Positions 1 through 11,365 are shown, counted from the first letter of the stretch. The stretch: 64,000 bases of DNA from Lutraria lutraria (GCA_964023205.1 OZ026835.1:40769083-40833082); one strand, 5' to 3'. Made by a program: numbers and translations. The notes: a model not told the origin generated them from the sequence alone.

Positions 1-358
1 TATGAAATGACCTTGTAGTAAAGTATGAAATATTGGAGTAACCCCTTCCCAAACATTTAAACTTGTCCCCTCCCTAAATGGCATCTATGAAATGACCTTG
101 TAGTAAAGTATGAAATATGGGAGTAACCCCTTCCCAAACATTTAAACTTGTCCCCTCACTAAATGGCATCTCTGAAATGACCTTGTAGTAAAGTATGAAA
201 TATGGGAGTAACCCCTTCCCTACCCTTCTAAACTTGTCCCCTCCCTAAATGGCATCTATGAAATGACCTTGTAGTAAAGTATGAAATATGGGAGTTACCC
301 CGTTCCTCACACCCCATCTACTTATGAACCTTTCCTAATTAGCATCTATGAAATGTTC
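1..358. repeat. 85-bp tandem satellite (truncated by window start)
   Basis: Copies of a unit beginning TATGAAATGACCTTG start at 1, 86, 171 and 256, so the period is exactly 85 bp. A diverged last copy begins at 347. Each unit carries the phrase AACTTGTCCCCTCCCTAAATG. The array continues to the left of the window, so its true length is unknown. No coding potential. Confidence 0.92.
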
Positions 359-698
359 TTGCAAATTTTTTCCAGCGTAATTTTTACACTAATTATGTTG
401 TTTACATGTTTTTTCAGTCTATTTTAGTCTACACTCTCTGTATAATAGGATTCTATTCTTTATTTCTTGTCTGACCGTGAATCTTAGCACGTTTGTGTAT
501 TTACCTAGAATAATATTATGCAAGTGTTTGTACATGATGATATTGAGTGCAACAGGTGTTTGATGTGTCAAATTTGGCATTAGTTAGTATTACCTGCATC
601 AGCAGTGTTTACTTCTGAGAAATATGGATGTTATATTATATCACAGTGCTGAGTTAAACTGTCATCAACCTAAATTGTGGTTATATGTAACATTCAGG
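359..698. other. no recognised feature
   Basis: AT-rich unique sequence. No exon, TIR pair or tandem repeat was recognised. The short frame starting at 624 runs into the SINE and is not coding. Confidence 0.5.
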
Positions 699-1031
699 GA
701 TGATCCTTGCTTAAGTGGTAATGCGCTTTTTCGGCGTCCCCCATCCCAAATACTGATTCAAGTACTGTGTTTAGAAAGTTACAGGAAAGGTGTGAAGCGT
801 GTATCGTGTATCGGTGCTTTACATTGATCGCAATAAAGAAGCAGGAAAAACTACTTGAAATAAGAGTAGAGATATAAATACCCAGTTCTCCTGTATCTTA
901 TCTCCCCTCTCTCTGGGGCGACACTGATATTACAATAAAGCCCAGTTCTCCTGTATCTTATCTCCCCTCTCTCTGGGGCGGCTCTGATATTACAATAACT
1001 GTCGAATGGGCCGTTAAACATCTGTTAAACA
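699..1031 (+). mobile_element. SINE-A copy (tRNA-headed SINE), internally duplicated
   Basis: The body matches copies at 31518-31820 (+), 36091-36400 (-) and 54511-54620 (+). Shared blocks are AAGTACTGTGTTTAGAAA, GGTGTGTATCGGTGCTTTA, CAATAAAGAAGCAGGAAA, CAGTTCTCCTGTATCTTATC and the tail AATGGGCC..TTAAACA. The head keeps an A-box-like CTTAAGTGGTAATGCGC but the B-box part is missing. The block beginning CCCAGTTCTCCTGTATC is tandemly duplicated (about 59 bp, twice). The tRNA origin is inferred from the better-preserved head at 36340-36400. Confidence 0.75.
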
Positions 1032-1188
1032 AATAATTTGTGACATTCATTATTGTCAACATCTTATATAATTACCCAATATGTTTGCCACAATGTGTTT
1101 AAATCCTTAAAACAGCATAATGTTTTCTGTGATGATTTGGGTGAAAACAATAAACCTAGGGCCACTTCATAGGTCAACTACCTGAAGG

Positions 1189-1365
1189 TACAGTCAAACC
1201 GTTCACTTCCGAATAAAGGTCACCCTGTGAATAAAGGTCATTCTTGTAAAAACTGTTATTGATTATTTAGAACAAAGTGACCTCCGAATAAAGGCCATCA
1301 TTCTGTCAATAAACGCAACATTTTGTCTTTCTCAAGGGTGGCCATTGTTCACTAGTTTGACTGTA
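1189..1365. mobile_element. MITE-1 copy, TA-flanked (about 180 bp)
   Basis: It begins TACAGTCAAACCGTTCAC and ends TTCACTAGTTTGACTGTA, which are inverted repeats of each other. The interior carries the family words GAATAAAGGTCACC and TGTCAATAAA. It is one of about a dozen copies here; 31051-31233 is the best full-length example. TA at each end and the CAGT terminus suggest a Tc1/mariner-superfamily MITE (inference). Confidence 0.85.
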
Positions 1366-2944
1366 TATACATTATGCAACTGAGATGCCTCTAATCCCTT
1401 ATTATCTCTGTCACATCTTTAACAGCCCCTAAATCAATGCTAACTACTGTTTACTATGTTACTGCAAATAAACCTTGTATGTAGAAGACGCCATATCCGC
1501 CTTATCCACCATATCCGCCTTATCCGTGCTCACTTTCAGTCAGTTTCTATCTGATAACGTTATGTTGGGTTTGTATTAGTGACCCTGGCTGTTGTTGGGA
1601 TGTTTAACCCAAGAGAAATTCTAACTGCTGCAAACAATTTTAAAAAATTCCTGGAAGATTCAAAGAAAATTTTTTATGTGTTCATTTGATTACAAAATAA
1701 TCAAACAAAAAATGATGCTCATGTATTTATAAAACACATTAACATTGATTTGTTATGCCTTCACAATGAGCTGAATAAATTTCTTTGGCTCCAGATTACC
1801 TGTAAATATGTCGTGTCAGACAATATCATTTGGTACACGTTTATATCTGGTACCTGACATTTGACATTTTGTTTTATCTTTCTAGAATTCTCTAAGATTC
1901 TGTTCCAGCGACTGATAGAACTTGTATTAGTCATCAGATTGTTGTAGAATGTGTAAATGTCTGAGGATGCTATTTAATAACAAGTCCAAAGGCTTTAACT
2001 AGCATTCTTCGAATTTCTTGGAAACATCTTCACTGTACATGTTATTTTTTTGTTTTCTGTTTGAAGAGCAGTACCCTCTGCCAGGGAGGTTTATATGATT
2101 TGCTTAAATTCCATTTATCATACAAATAAATGCCCCTTCAGCAAAATGCTGTAATTTTGAAAAGTGGGAATCAAATTTTATGGTCCTTTATGTTATTATA
2201 AATTCAAACTTGAATATGATGCGTATGTTGTTTTAGGTAATATAGAAACCTTACTTTAGATATTAGCATATAGGTTATATGTGAATACATGTAGTACAAC
2301 AGCTAGGCTTGTATTAGATTGGTTTTTGTTAATAATGATAATTTTGATTATGATTATTTCAATTCTTATACTCTGCCCACCCCCTGATTTTCACTATATC
2401 CACAGTGCAGTTATTCTTTTTATAGACTTGTGTGGAAAAGTATATTTGTTGGTTACATTTCCTGCTTTTTCGTCTCATTGACCTGGCCTGTCATTGGTCA
2501 ATGCTTGTGTTTTGGGACTCCATGGCCTCCAGTCTTATTTCTTATGTTTGCCTTAGTAGACCATCAAGAATGTATGCTATTGTGAGATTTTCATGTCATT
2601 CCAGTTCTGAGTTATATAAACCCTTAGGGTGATTAGTATATATCTTTGAGGACTGGTATGATGGTCATTTTATTTAGAAATTAATCAAGTCTAAGCTATT
2701 AGATTATCTCTCATGGCTTTGATTGTCTGATCCATTTATATGTTGACAGAATGTTTGGTTTACTCCAGCTTGTCAAACAAAAATAAGCTTTACAACATTT
2801 TTGGAATACCTTGGTTACTAAGGAAAATTAATTGATATGTTACCTGTATCATATATTTGTTGTATTCATAACAACAGGCCGTAGGAACCAGGGAGGGCGG
2901 GGCTTATTAGTCCCCCACCCCGATAATTTCAGCTGCAATAGTGA
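1366..2944. other. no recognised gene
   Basis: AT-rich sequence with only a short direct repeat CATATCCGCCTTATCC near 1492-1528. A G/C-rich scrap at 2877-2935 (GGCCGTAGGAACCAGGG) looks like the edge of another dispersed repeat, but its ends could not be defined. Frames at 2281-2632 have no similarity that I recognise. Confidence 0.45.
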
Positions 2945-2948
2945 TTAA

Positions 2949-3124
2949 AATCAGAGTACAGAAAGTACTCATGGAAACTGAAGTTACATAGACTTGCACT
3001 GCAACATAAAACCAATTGCTTGGCGGATGTATATAAACATAGTACTTAGGTTTGCATAAAAGTTCATGCATGCCAAGCATTGATGGCTAACTTAAGGAAA
3101 GCTGAACTATTGCTCAGTTTCCAG
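2949..3124 (-). mobile_element. MITE-2 copy (GGAAACTGAA termini)
   Basis: Diverged copy in reverse orientation of the family at 32739-32912 and 52596-52768. GGAAACTGAA at 2973 and CTCAGTTTCC at 3113 are the inverted ends. GAGTACAGAAAGTACTC just outside matches the external tail of the other copies. Confidence 0.6.
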
Positions 3125-3843
3125 AAATTAAAAGGGGACAAAATATAAACAATTTTCACTTGAGTTTATCCAGGGTCATTTGGCAATTTTTCTAGCTTTG
3201 TCAGTGGAAGGAGACCCTATGCATACACATAGGTAGAATCATGGATCATCTGTTAGTTATCTGAACTGTGGAGCTTCCTTGCATGAATAATACAGTCCTG
3301 GGTATGATTCAAACTCACAGTGGTATGGGACTGAAGATAACTAGACTGAGTATGTCTAAATGTAAATCTTGAAAACAGAAATACGGGTACTGGCCATCAA
3401 GTAGGGCAGTATCTGGTTATCAGCTACATCTGTGAATATCAGTTTCCTTGTAAAGCCATCAATATGCGAAACACATTAATTTGATAAGAATCTAAGGCAC
3501 ATTAACAAATTTACCAAATATTTGTATGTAAAACATTTGGCAATTTCAATTTTTCTGTTGTTTTTTATTGATATTTATGTTTCTATAGTAACTACATGAA
3601 TTCCTTGATGATGTTGTTTGTTGATATGATACCTTGTTGTGGCTATTTTTGTTCTGATGGTGTTTTTATTATGCTGTTATGTAGCTCTTTTTGTTGTTTA
3701 TGATGATGGTATTGACAATTACAATAATAGAGAAGATATTGAGATTGATAAATTAATAAATGACAAGGTACTTTGGCTGATATTATGGGAACCTTGGTTT
3801 ATACTACGGTACTTCGGTCTAAACAATGATGCTTAAGTTTAAA

Positions 3844-4756
3844 CGATGGTACTTTTTTTAATACGATAGTACTTTATTTATAAAATGGTACATACAATGG
3901 TATTTCGGTTTTAAACAATGGTATTTAGGTTTATTAAACAATGGTACTTTAGTTAATAAAATGGTATTTAGGTTTATTCAACTATGGTATTTTATTTAAT
4001 ACAATGGTACATTAGTTAATAAACTATGGTAATACAATGGTACTTAGGTTTAAATACAATGGTACTTAGGCTTATTAAGTCATGGTACTTTGGTTAATAC
4101 AATGGGACTTGCTACTTTTGTTAAAACAGTGGTACTTAGGTTTATATACAATGGTACTTAGGTTTATTAAGTCATGGTACTTTGGTTAATACAATGGTAC
4201 TTAGGTTTATTAAGTCATGGTACTTTGGTTAATACAATGGGACTTTGGTTAATACAATGGTACTTAGGTTTATATACAATGGTACTTAGGCTTATTAAGT
4301 CATGGTTTTTTGGTTAATACAATGGTATTTCGGTTAATACAATGGTACTTTGGTTTATTAAGTCATGGTACTTTGGTTAATACAATGGTATTTTGGTTAA
4401 TACAATGGTACTTAGGCTTATTAAGTCATGGTACTTTGGTTAATACAATGGTATTTTGGTTAATACAATGGTACTTAGGCTTATTAAGTCATGGTACTTT
4501 GGTTAATACAATGGGACTTGCTACTTTTGTTAAAACAGTGGTACTTAGGTTTATATACAATGGTAATTAGGCTTATTAAGTCATGGTACTTTGGTTAATA
4601 CAATGGTACTTTGGTTAATACAATGGTACTTTGGTTAATACAATGGTATTTTGGTTAATACAATGGGACTTCGGTTTATATTTATAATGGTACTTAGGCT
4701 TATTAAGTCATGGTATTTTGGTTAAAACAATGGGACTTCGGTTTATATAATGGTAT
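3844..4756. repeat. AATGGTACTT minisatellite, about 0.9 kb
   Basis: Dozens of variants of a 20-22-bp motif (TTAATACAATGGTACTTTGG and TTATTAAGTCATGGTACTT) alternate, giving a higher-order period of about 40 bp. Some larger blocks, for example one around CAATGGGACTTGCTACTTTTG, recur. The open frame at 4310-4570 merely translates the repeat. Confidence 0.93.
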
Positions 4757-5269
4757 TTTAAATCAGTCAAACAAACGTTACATTACCGGTCCACAGGTAG
4801 ATCAATTATAGTTATCTGTGTAATTGACCTGGGTGGAGTATTAGTTTGTAAATTAATGTATGGATCTACTGTAAACATCAGCTTCAGATGATTATTATCA
4901 AATGGCTTAGAAAAAGTGTTTGTCTCTGGTTACCCAACCTCCTCCCAGTTAAAATAATCTTTATATTATAGGCTTGTGGAAGCTAGGGTACATCCACTTA
5001 GCACTTTTGTTTAATTTCCGCATGCTTTTCAAGAGCTAAAATGAATAAAAATAATAAAATAATTCTCACCTGCCAACCCTATGTTCAATGAGCATGTAAC
5101 CAGAAACAAACAATTATTTTTAGGCCTAAGTTGCCTTCCCAAGTTGTTTGATGTAAACAGGTTGTAACTGATTAAATTGTTGTTTGACCATTTTATGCTT
5201 AAAACCACTTGTTACATCATGAGCCTGTACACTTACGCAGTAAGGAAAGCAACATGTCAAAGAGCATTT
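4757..5269. other. no recognised feature
   Basis: Unique AT-rich sequence between the minisatellite and a small MITE. I see no exon or repeat that I can name. Confidence 0.45.
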
Positions 5270-5346
5270 CGCAGGTTCAATGCAACAGTGTCATAACTCA
5301 TATTGAAATAAGAACAAGTCACGACACGTGTTGCGCTGAGCCCTCG
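5270..5346. mobile_element. MITE-3 copy, 77 bp
   Basis: Closely matches 17614-17689 over its whole length: GGTTCAATGCAACAGTGTC at the left, ATTGAAATAAGAACAAGT in the middle, GTGTTGCGCTGAGCCCTCG at the right. The two ends are imperfect inverted repeats (CGAGGGCTCAGCGCAACAC against the left end). The second copy shows a precise insertion, which supports mobility. Confidence 0.75.
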
Positions 5347-5683
5347 AAAATGTTGTCCTGTCTGCTGATACAAGTGTTATATGTAAAGAAGTTGGAAAAT
5401 ACATGCGGAGAATAAGGTTTGCACTAGAACAGAATCCCTGAACACCGGTTACTTTTACTGCCTGTCTGTATATTACTGAAGTAAGGTTATTTGATCTGAG
5501 GTTTAAAACCTTTCAAATATTATTTCAGACTTTGTTTTCTTGTTGTCAATCATTTCATCCTGAACTGCAGACTGAATAATACTGATACAAATTTATTGTA
5601 CTGTTAATTAGATGAATAATTCATGAATAGGTGTATTGAAGGAATGTGAACAGTTCTTACAATCAGAAAAGCTTGAGCTTGCA

Positions 5684-5723
5684 GCATAAAACACACTATG
5701 ACCATTCATAGTGTGTTTTATGC
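5684..5723. repeat. perfect 18-bp hairpin with 4-nt loop
   Basis: GCATAAAACACACTATGA (5684-5701) is followed by the loop CCAT and then its exact reverse complement (5706-5723). The right arm lies in a SINE-B tail in minus orientation (TTTTATGCCCC). The structure therefore looks like a snap-back or inverted duplication at the end of a retroposed copy. Confidence 0.9.
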
Positions 5724-5800
5724 CCCTTTTCAACAGTCAGAGTCATATGAGGCAGACAGTTCACCTAACCATCGTTCCTCAGGAAGAACGGAATTAATGA
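5706..5800 (-). mobile_element. SINE-B tail fragment
   Basis: The reverse complement reads GATGGTTAGGTGAACTG, then CTGCCTCATATGACTCTGAC and TGTTGAAAAGGGGCATAAAA. This is the 3' part of the element at 29703-29945. The tRNA-like head is absent, so it is 5'-truncated. Confidence 0.7.
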
Positions 5801-5883
5801 AGTACTCATACATGAGGAACATTTCTATCTGCATTACCAAAGCACATTCATGTTCAAAGCTTCATCCACCTTTAATGGTGGAG

Positions 5884-6110
5884 GCCATGGTTGTGGTTCA
5901 ATGGTTAGTGCCCTGGACTTGTAACCTTTTAATATGAGTTTCAAATCTTGGTCCCCACAGGTCTTACCCTATGAAAATTTGACAATATGTAGATCTTCCT
6001 CTATTTGTGGAGAAGTTGTTAGCTCCTTGTGCCATGGTTTAAAAGTCAGTACTGGTTAGGTAAACGGGCAATAATGTTGGAAAAACTGCGTTAAACCCAC
6101 TGAAATGTAC
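5884..6110 (+). mobile_element. SINE-B copy, tRNA-like head
   Basis: The head reads GTGGTTCAATGGTTAGTGCC (A-box-like), then CTGGACTTGTAACC, then a B-box-like GTTTCAAATCTTGG. The body shares TATGAAAATTTGACAA, GTGGAGAAG and CTGGTTAGGT with copies at 42525 and 47712. It is a retroposed pol III-type element, not a functional tRNA: the acceptor stem does not close. Confidence 0.72.
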
Positions 6111-6722
6111 AAAATAAATGCTGTAAAACTTGCTAAATGACCCTGACTGTTGATGCAATGTTTAACCATGGTGAAAATATTTACAATTTTAATCAGTCCA
6201 TTATTATAACAAATGATAATTAATAATGTGTACTTATTGTTATTGATTAAGAATGATGATAGTGGTATAAATAGCTAATGATGTAAAAAGCCATCAGAAA
6301 AGTACAAATTTGGTATCATATTGTTATTTGTACTTAGTATTGTTTACCGTTATTACCATACAACATAATGTATTAAATGTACCCATACTATAACCAAATG
6401 AGACTATCCTTACTGTATTGCGTGGTTTAACGAATGTTCTATCAACCAAATATGCTCTTCCTTACCTTGAAATGTGACATTTTTTTCTCCACAACATTTA
6501 AGAAATTTTTAAAGCTAGTGTGTTACATAAATTTTTAGTAGTATTAATTTTTTTTTTAAAGCAGCCATTTTATTTTACAAGAGTAATTTGTTTAGATATT
6601 AAAAGTCACTGTTTCATAGAATTTTTTTATTTTCTTTGTGTGTTCAATAATTTTTTCATTAAATTCCTAAAATGTTCTTTGTCATAAATTTTGTTATTTT
6701 ATTTCAGTATAATTGTATAATA
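6111..6722. other. AT-rich flank, nothing recognised
   Basis: Very AT-rich, with T- and A-runs (6480-6700). I found no exon, TIR or tandem array before the mariner insertion. Confidence 0.5.
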
Positions 6723-7110
6723 TACGAGGGGTGATCCAAAAGTTTTGTCACTGCTTCGATTATGCTAAAATGTAACGTCAGATTGAGTTAGTTTTGCCAT
6801 ATATAAATGCACCAATATCTTCTTAATTATTTTGAACAAAAAAGAACCTACTTTCACTAAAAACGCGCTCGCAGGGAGTGTTGCAATGAACCCTCTGTGA
6901 CGCACCCGCCGCACGCCGAATTTACAGAATGCATTAATTTACTTAACATATTTGAAAATTTAATTACTACAAAAATAACGCGCGAAATTAGACGTAGTTT
7001 TCCTGACGTGATGTCATGTCATACAGTAAGCAGCAGTTAAATTTCTAATGACGTCAATGCACGTTAACGCTTTCTAAAGCCAGTTGATTGTAAGCCGTTG
7101 GAAGAATAAA

Positions 7111-8260
7111 ATGTCGAAACTTGAAAAAACGCCGCAACGCGCAATATTGCATTTTTGCTACAAGCTCGGAAAATCGCCTTTAGAAACAGTAGAAATGGTA
7201 AACGGGACATATGGTGATAAATCAGTTAATAGAAGACTTGTTTATAGATGGTATGAACGATTTCGAGAGGGAGATGAGTCCCTGGAGGATCACACAAGGG
7301 CCGGAAGGCCAGCAATACGGACAGACGCGAACGTCAACGTTGTTTCCGACGCAATTGAGGAGGATCGGCGTATTACTGTTCGGACACTCTCTGAACGCAC
7401 GGGTTTCAGTTACGGCACTGTGCAGCGTATACTCACTGAAAACTTGAAGATGAGACGTGTGAGTGCTAGGTGGGTACCTCGTTTGCTCACTGATGAACAA
7501 ATGTTACGGCGCGTGCAGGAATCTGAGAAGTTTCTAAGGCGATACAATCGAGAGGGTGATCAGTTTCTCAGAAAGATTATCACAGTTGATGAAACCTGGC
7601 TTTTCTACTACGACCCGGAGACCAAAATGCAGAGTAGCCAGTGGAAACGAGACAGCTCCCCTCCTCCTAAGAAGGCGCGTGTGTCCAAGACGATAGGCAA
7701 ACACATGTTTATTGTGTTTTTCGACATGGATGGAGTTGTATTGAGCCACGCCGTACCGAAGGGGCAATCCGTCAATGCATCCTATTATTCTAAGGTAATT
7801 ATACTTCTTTTAAATTCATTTAAGTCGATCATACTGAGTACTAAAGAAATATTAATAGTTATGAATTACATTTGTAAATAAAACACATTATTTATTAAGC
7901 TTGTGTTTCGATTGTACACTTCAGGTCCTGACGCGTGATCTGATGACGGCGCTGCGGAAGAAACGGAACCACTTCTACACATACATCGATGGTTGTATAT
8001 TACACCATGACAATGCCACTCCACACACTGCGCACGAGACACGTTTGAACATGGATGTCCTCGGGATACAGACACTTTCCCACCCGCCATACAGCCCGGA
8101 CTTGGCTCCCTGCGACTTTGCTCTGTTTCCATATTTGAAGGGAGAGCTAAGGGGGCAACGTTTCGATAACCTACAAGAACTGCAGACAGAGAGTAACCGC
8201 ATTCTCTCTAGACTCCCATCCAAATGGTTTGATAAAGTGTTTCGGACGTGGATTGCATGA
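7111..8260 (+). CDS. mariner transposase, two exons, premature stop
   Basis: Exon 1 is 7111-7794 and exon 2 is 7925-8260; the 130-bp intron (GTAATT...TTCAG) splits the frame in phase 0 between lysine 228 and valine 229. The product is 339 aa. It has an N-terminal helix-turn-helix DNA-binding region (about residues 5-115), the linker WVPRLL (121-126) and a DDE/D catalytic core. The catalytic aspartates are D160 (VDETW), D257 (HHDNATPH) and D292 (YSPDLAPCDF). D257 and D292 have 34 residues between them, the mariner DD34D signature. The ATG at 7111 is preferred over the TTG-initiated frame from 7084. The stop at 8258 (TGA) cuts a frame that continues 15 more codons to a TAA at 8306 and reads HRHCIECAGRYFEKE, the usual mariner C-terminus. 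A single C-to-T change at a CpG (CGA to TGA) would explain it. Without splicing, translation ends at about 7881. Activity is uncertain because of the stop. Confidence 0.93.
7795..7924 (+). other. spliceosomal-type intron in mariner transposase
   Basis: It begins GTAATT and ends with a pyrimidine-rich CACTTCAG. It is 130 bp and much more AT-rich than the exons around it. Removal joins SYYSK to VLTRDL, restoring the contiguous mariner alignment. It carries in-frame stops, so an unspliced message would give a catalytically incomplete protein lacking D257 and D292. Confidence 0.8.
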
Positions 8261-8548
8261 CACAGGCATTGTATTGAGTGCGCTGGTCGCTATTTTGAGA
8301 AGGAGTAACGCTACGGCGTCGAGTGAATTGTAAAATAACGTTGTTGACGTCGTTGGTGTGCGGCGATGGTCGCTCATATGTTTCAGACAAAACATTGTAA
8401 TTTATGTAAGTATTTGTTACTTGTACACCAAATTTTGTATAGTATTTTGTAATACATTAATTTACATGTACACCGACTTTGATTGTTATATCTTAAATAC
8501 AGGCCGAGTTACAGAGGCAGTGACAAAACTTTTGGATCCCCCCTCGTA

Positions 8549-9396
8549 GTATAAGGCCAGAAAAAATTGTTATGTTTCCAGTTACTTGACTTGGCTTATT
8601 TTTGTCGCAACTTTTAAATTTATTACAGCAAATTAAAAAATTGTTACAAATTGTGGTCTTACAAAAATATTTGAGGACAAATTTTTCTGCAAAAATACAG
8701 AAGAAATGCTCAGAAAAAATATATAGGAAAAGTGTTCAACTTTTTTCTGGCCTAATTCTACATATTTGTCTTGTTTCGAATGTGACATCAGTTGTACATA
8801 AGTTTGTATTTATGGAATTGGAGAAAAGGTGTATGGTGTAAAAAGAATTACATTCAACTTTCAGCAATAAAAAAAATCATATTTTCATCAGTGTATGAGA
8901 AAGTCCTCATGATGTGAAAAGAATATTTGTTTCCAAAACAAACGTCAGGGTTCAACTTTTAAGGTATTTTCTGTTATATACTGTTCCTTAATTATAATAG
9001 ATTACTTGTGAATGATGGGATGTGTGCCCTACATAGTTTATCTTTGATCAACAAAAATTTGAACAAATGGTTAATTTCAATCTAACCATTTTTGAATTTG
9101 TTTGAAATGCACGATCATGTTGCTTTAAAATGCTTGCATTAAGTGTCTGCTTTACTTACTTAAAGTGAAAAGTGGTTATTTTGTTATTTATTGCTCAATG
9201 TACTTCAAACCGTGTGTGTTTGGAATTACTCATGTGAATTAACAGGGGATGTCCTAAGATACTTGAATCATTTAAGTACTGGTGTTCTTAAACTGTACAT
9301 GTTATTTGCACTGCACTACCTGTCTCAGGGTTGATAATTTTTGTTTTAAAGTGTTTTAAGGATTTTAAAAAAAGAAGTTGTTTTTTTATCATACAG
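8549..9396. other. no recognised gene
   Basis: AT-rich sequence with long T/A runs and no recognised repeat. The frame at 8602-8841 is low-complexity. Confidence 0.45.
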
Positions 9397-9409
9397 GATG
9401 GCTGACACA
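9397..9409 (+). CDS. possible alternative start microexon (MADT)
   Basis: A pyrimidine tract TTTTTTTATCATACAG (ends 9396) precedes GATGGCTGACACA, followed by the donor-like GTATGT at 9410. The exon would encode Met-Ala-Asp-Thr and end in phase 0. That is exactly the phase needed to join the FHL exon at 42272, as the exon ending at 42124 does. Joining it instead to the exon at 42100 would hit a stop, so the two would be mutually exclusive first exons. There is no evidence beyond splice signals and phase. A chance occurrence in 42 kb is quite possible. Confidence 0.2.
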
Positions 9410-9540
9410 GTATGTATCTTTATCATTGTGAATTGTTAAATGTCTCTTAAATTAAGAGACAAATTTGTAGCCTACTGTTCAATCTGTATAATATTTGTGG
9501 CCATTATTTGGAGTGACAAAGAAGTTGGTCTGAAATTCAG

Positions 9541-9650
9541 TTAGACATGTGAACAAAGACCACCATTGGGTAAGACTAAAGGTGACCTTTATATGATATA
9601 TGACCTCTGTTTGGAGATCATTTTCTTCTAAATAATCATTGACAGTTTTA
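9541..9650. mobile_element. MITE-1, left part, split by a later insertion
   Basis: CAGTTAGACATGTGAACAAAG through GATCATTTTCTTCTAAATAATC and TTGACAGTTTTA match the left two thirds of MITE-1 in the orientation of 14442-14620. The right third resumes at 11366 (AATGGCCTTTATTCAC). Everything between is a later insertion. Confidence 0.8.
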
Positions 9651-11365
9651 ACAAGAGGGCCATGATGGCCCTATAAATGCTCACCAGGAGAAAAGGTCAT
9701 TTGGAGATGAACATTGTTGAAGTTTTCTATACGAGTTCAAGTAAGATCAAGTGACCCATCTGGGCCGTTTTTTATCCCATGGCCATTATATGAACAGATT
9801 TGAAAGAGGTCTATTAGACAAAGCTAGATACCAAATATCTTAGCTCTAGGCTTTGTGGTTTCGGAGAAGAAGATTTTAAAAAAATTTCCTATATAAAATA
9901 GAATAAACCCCAGGGCAGGGCTAATTTTGACCCCGGGGCCATAATTTGAACAAACTTGGTAGAGGTCCACTAGATAATGCCACATACAAAATATCTTAGG
10001 CTTAGGCCTTGTGGTTTCGGAGAAGAAGATTTTTTAAATTTTCCTATATAAAATAGAATAAACCCCAGGGCAGGGCTAATTTTGACCCTGGGGCCATAAT
10101 TTGAACAAACTTGGTAGAGGTCCACTAGACAATGCCACATACAAAATATCTAAGCTCTAGGCCTTGCGGTTTCGGAGAAGAAGATTTTTTTAAATTTTCC
10201 TATATAAAATAAAATAAACCCCAGGGCAGGGCTAATTTTGACCCGGGGCCATAATTTGAACAAACTTGGTAGAGGTCCACTAGATAATGCTACATACCAA
10301 ATATCTTAGCTCTAGGCCTTGTGGTTTCGGAGAAGAAGATTTTTTAAATTTTCCTATATAAAATAGAATAAACCCAAGGGCAGGGCTAATTTTGACCCTG
10401 GGGCCATAATTTGAACAAACTTGGTAGAGGTCCACTAGACAATGCCACATACAAAATATCTAAGCTCTGGGCCTTGCGGTTTCGGAGAAGAAGATTTTTT
10501 AAATTTTCCTATATAAGTCTATATAATTCAAGTGACCCCCGGGGCGGGGCCAATTTTGACCCTAGGGCAATAATTTGAAAAAACTTGGTAGAGGTCCACT
10601 GGACAATGCTATATGCCAAATATCTTAGCTCTAGGCCTTGTGGTTTCGGGGAAGAAGATTTTTCAAATTTTCCTATATAAAATATAATAAACCCCAGGGC
10701 AGGGCCAATTTTGACCCCAGGGCCATAATTTGAACAAACTTGGTAGAGGTCCACTAGACAATGCCACATACAAAATATCTAAGCTCTAGGCCTTGCAGTT
10801 TCGGAGAAGAAGATTTTTTAAATTTTCCTATATAAGTCCCCAGGAGTGGGGCCAAATTTGACCCTAGGGCAATAATTTGAATAAACTTGGTAGAGGTCCA
10901 CTAGACTATGCTACACACCAAATATCAAAGCTCTAGGCATTGTAGATTTTGACAAGAAGATTTTTTAAAATTTCCTATATAAGTCTATGTAAAATCAAGT
11001 TACCCCTGGGGCGGAGCCAATTTTGACCCCAGGGGAATAATTTGAACAAACTTTGTAGAGTTCCATTAGACAAAGCTACATACCAAATATCTCAGCTCTA
11101 GGCCCTGTGGTTTCGGACAAGAAGATTTGTTAAGTTTTTTCTATTTGTTGCCATAGCAACCAGAGTTTTTAATGAAATTTAATTTTTTGAACAACTTTGA
11201 AAGGGGACCACCCAAGGATCATTCCAGCAAAGTTTGGTTGCAATCGGCATAGCGGTGTAGGAGGAGATGTTGTTTTAAGTAAACATGGATGCCACGTAAC
11301 GACGCACGATGGACGCAGGGCAATCACAAAAGCTCACCCTGAGCACATTCGTGCTCTGGTGAGCT
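9650..11365 (-). mobile_element. minisatellite-cored element type I, minus orientation
   Basis: It starts AACAAGAGGGCCATGATGG and ends GAGCACATTCGTGCTC, then TGGTGAGCT: reverse complements of the conserved ends of the elements at 11510, 34611 and 50179. Between them lie about eight tandem units of about 155 bp. Each unit has AACCCCAGGGCAGGGC, TTTGAACAAACTTGGTAGAG, CTCTAGGCCTTG and TTCGGAGAAGAAGAT. Both ends can fold into hairpins. No protein-coding capacity, so it is non-autonomous; frames such as 10509-10769 translate the repeat. Confidence 0.85.

Larger units (their letters stand above)
6725..8546 (+). mobile_element. full-length mariner transposon (DD34D), 1822 bp
   Basis: The left end CGAGGGGTGATCCAAAAG.. 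and the reverse complement of the right end match over 30 bp with a single mismatch (T versus G at position 8). The element is flanked by TA (6723-6724 and 8547-8548), the expected mariner target duplication. Inside is one transposase gene in two exons. TIRs and reading frame are far better preserved than those of neighbouring elements, which suggests a recent insertion. The surrounding DNA is AT-rich and the transposon is GC-richer with many CpGs, also consistent with youth. Confidence 0.96.
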
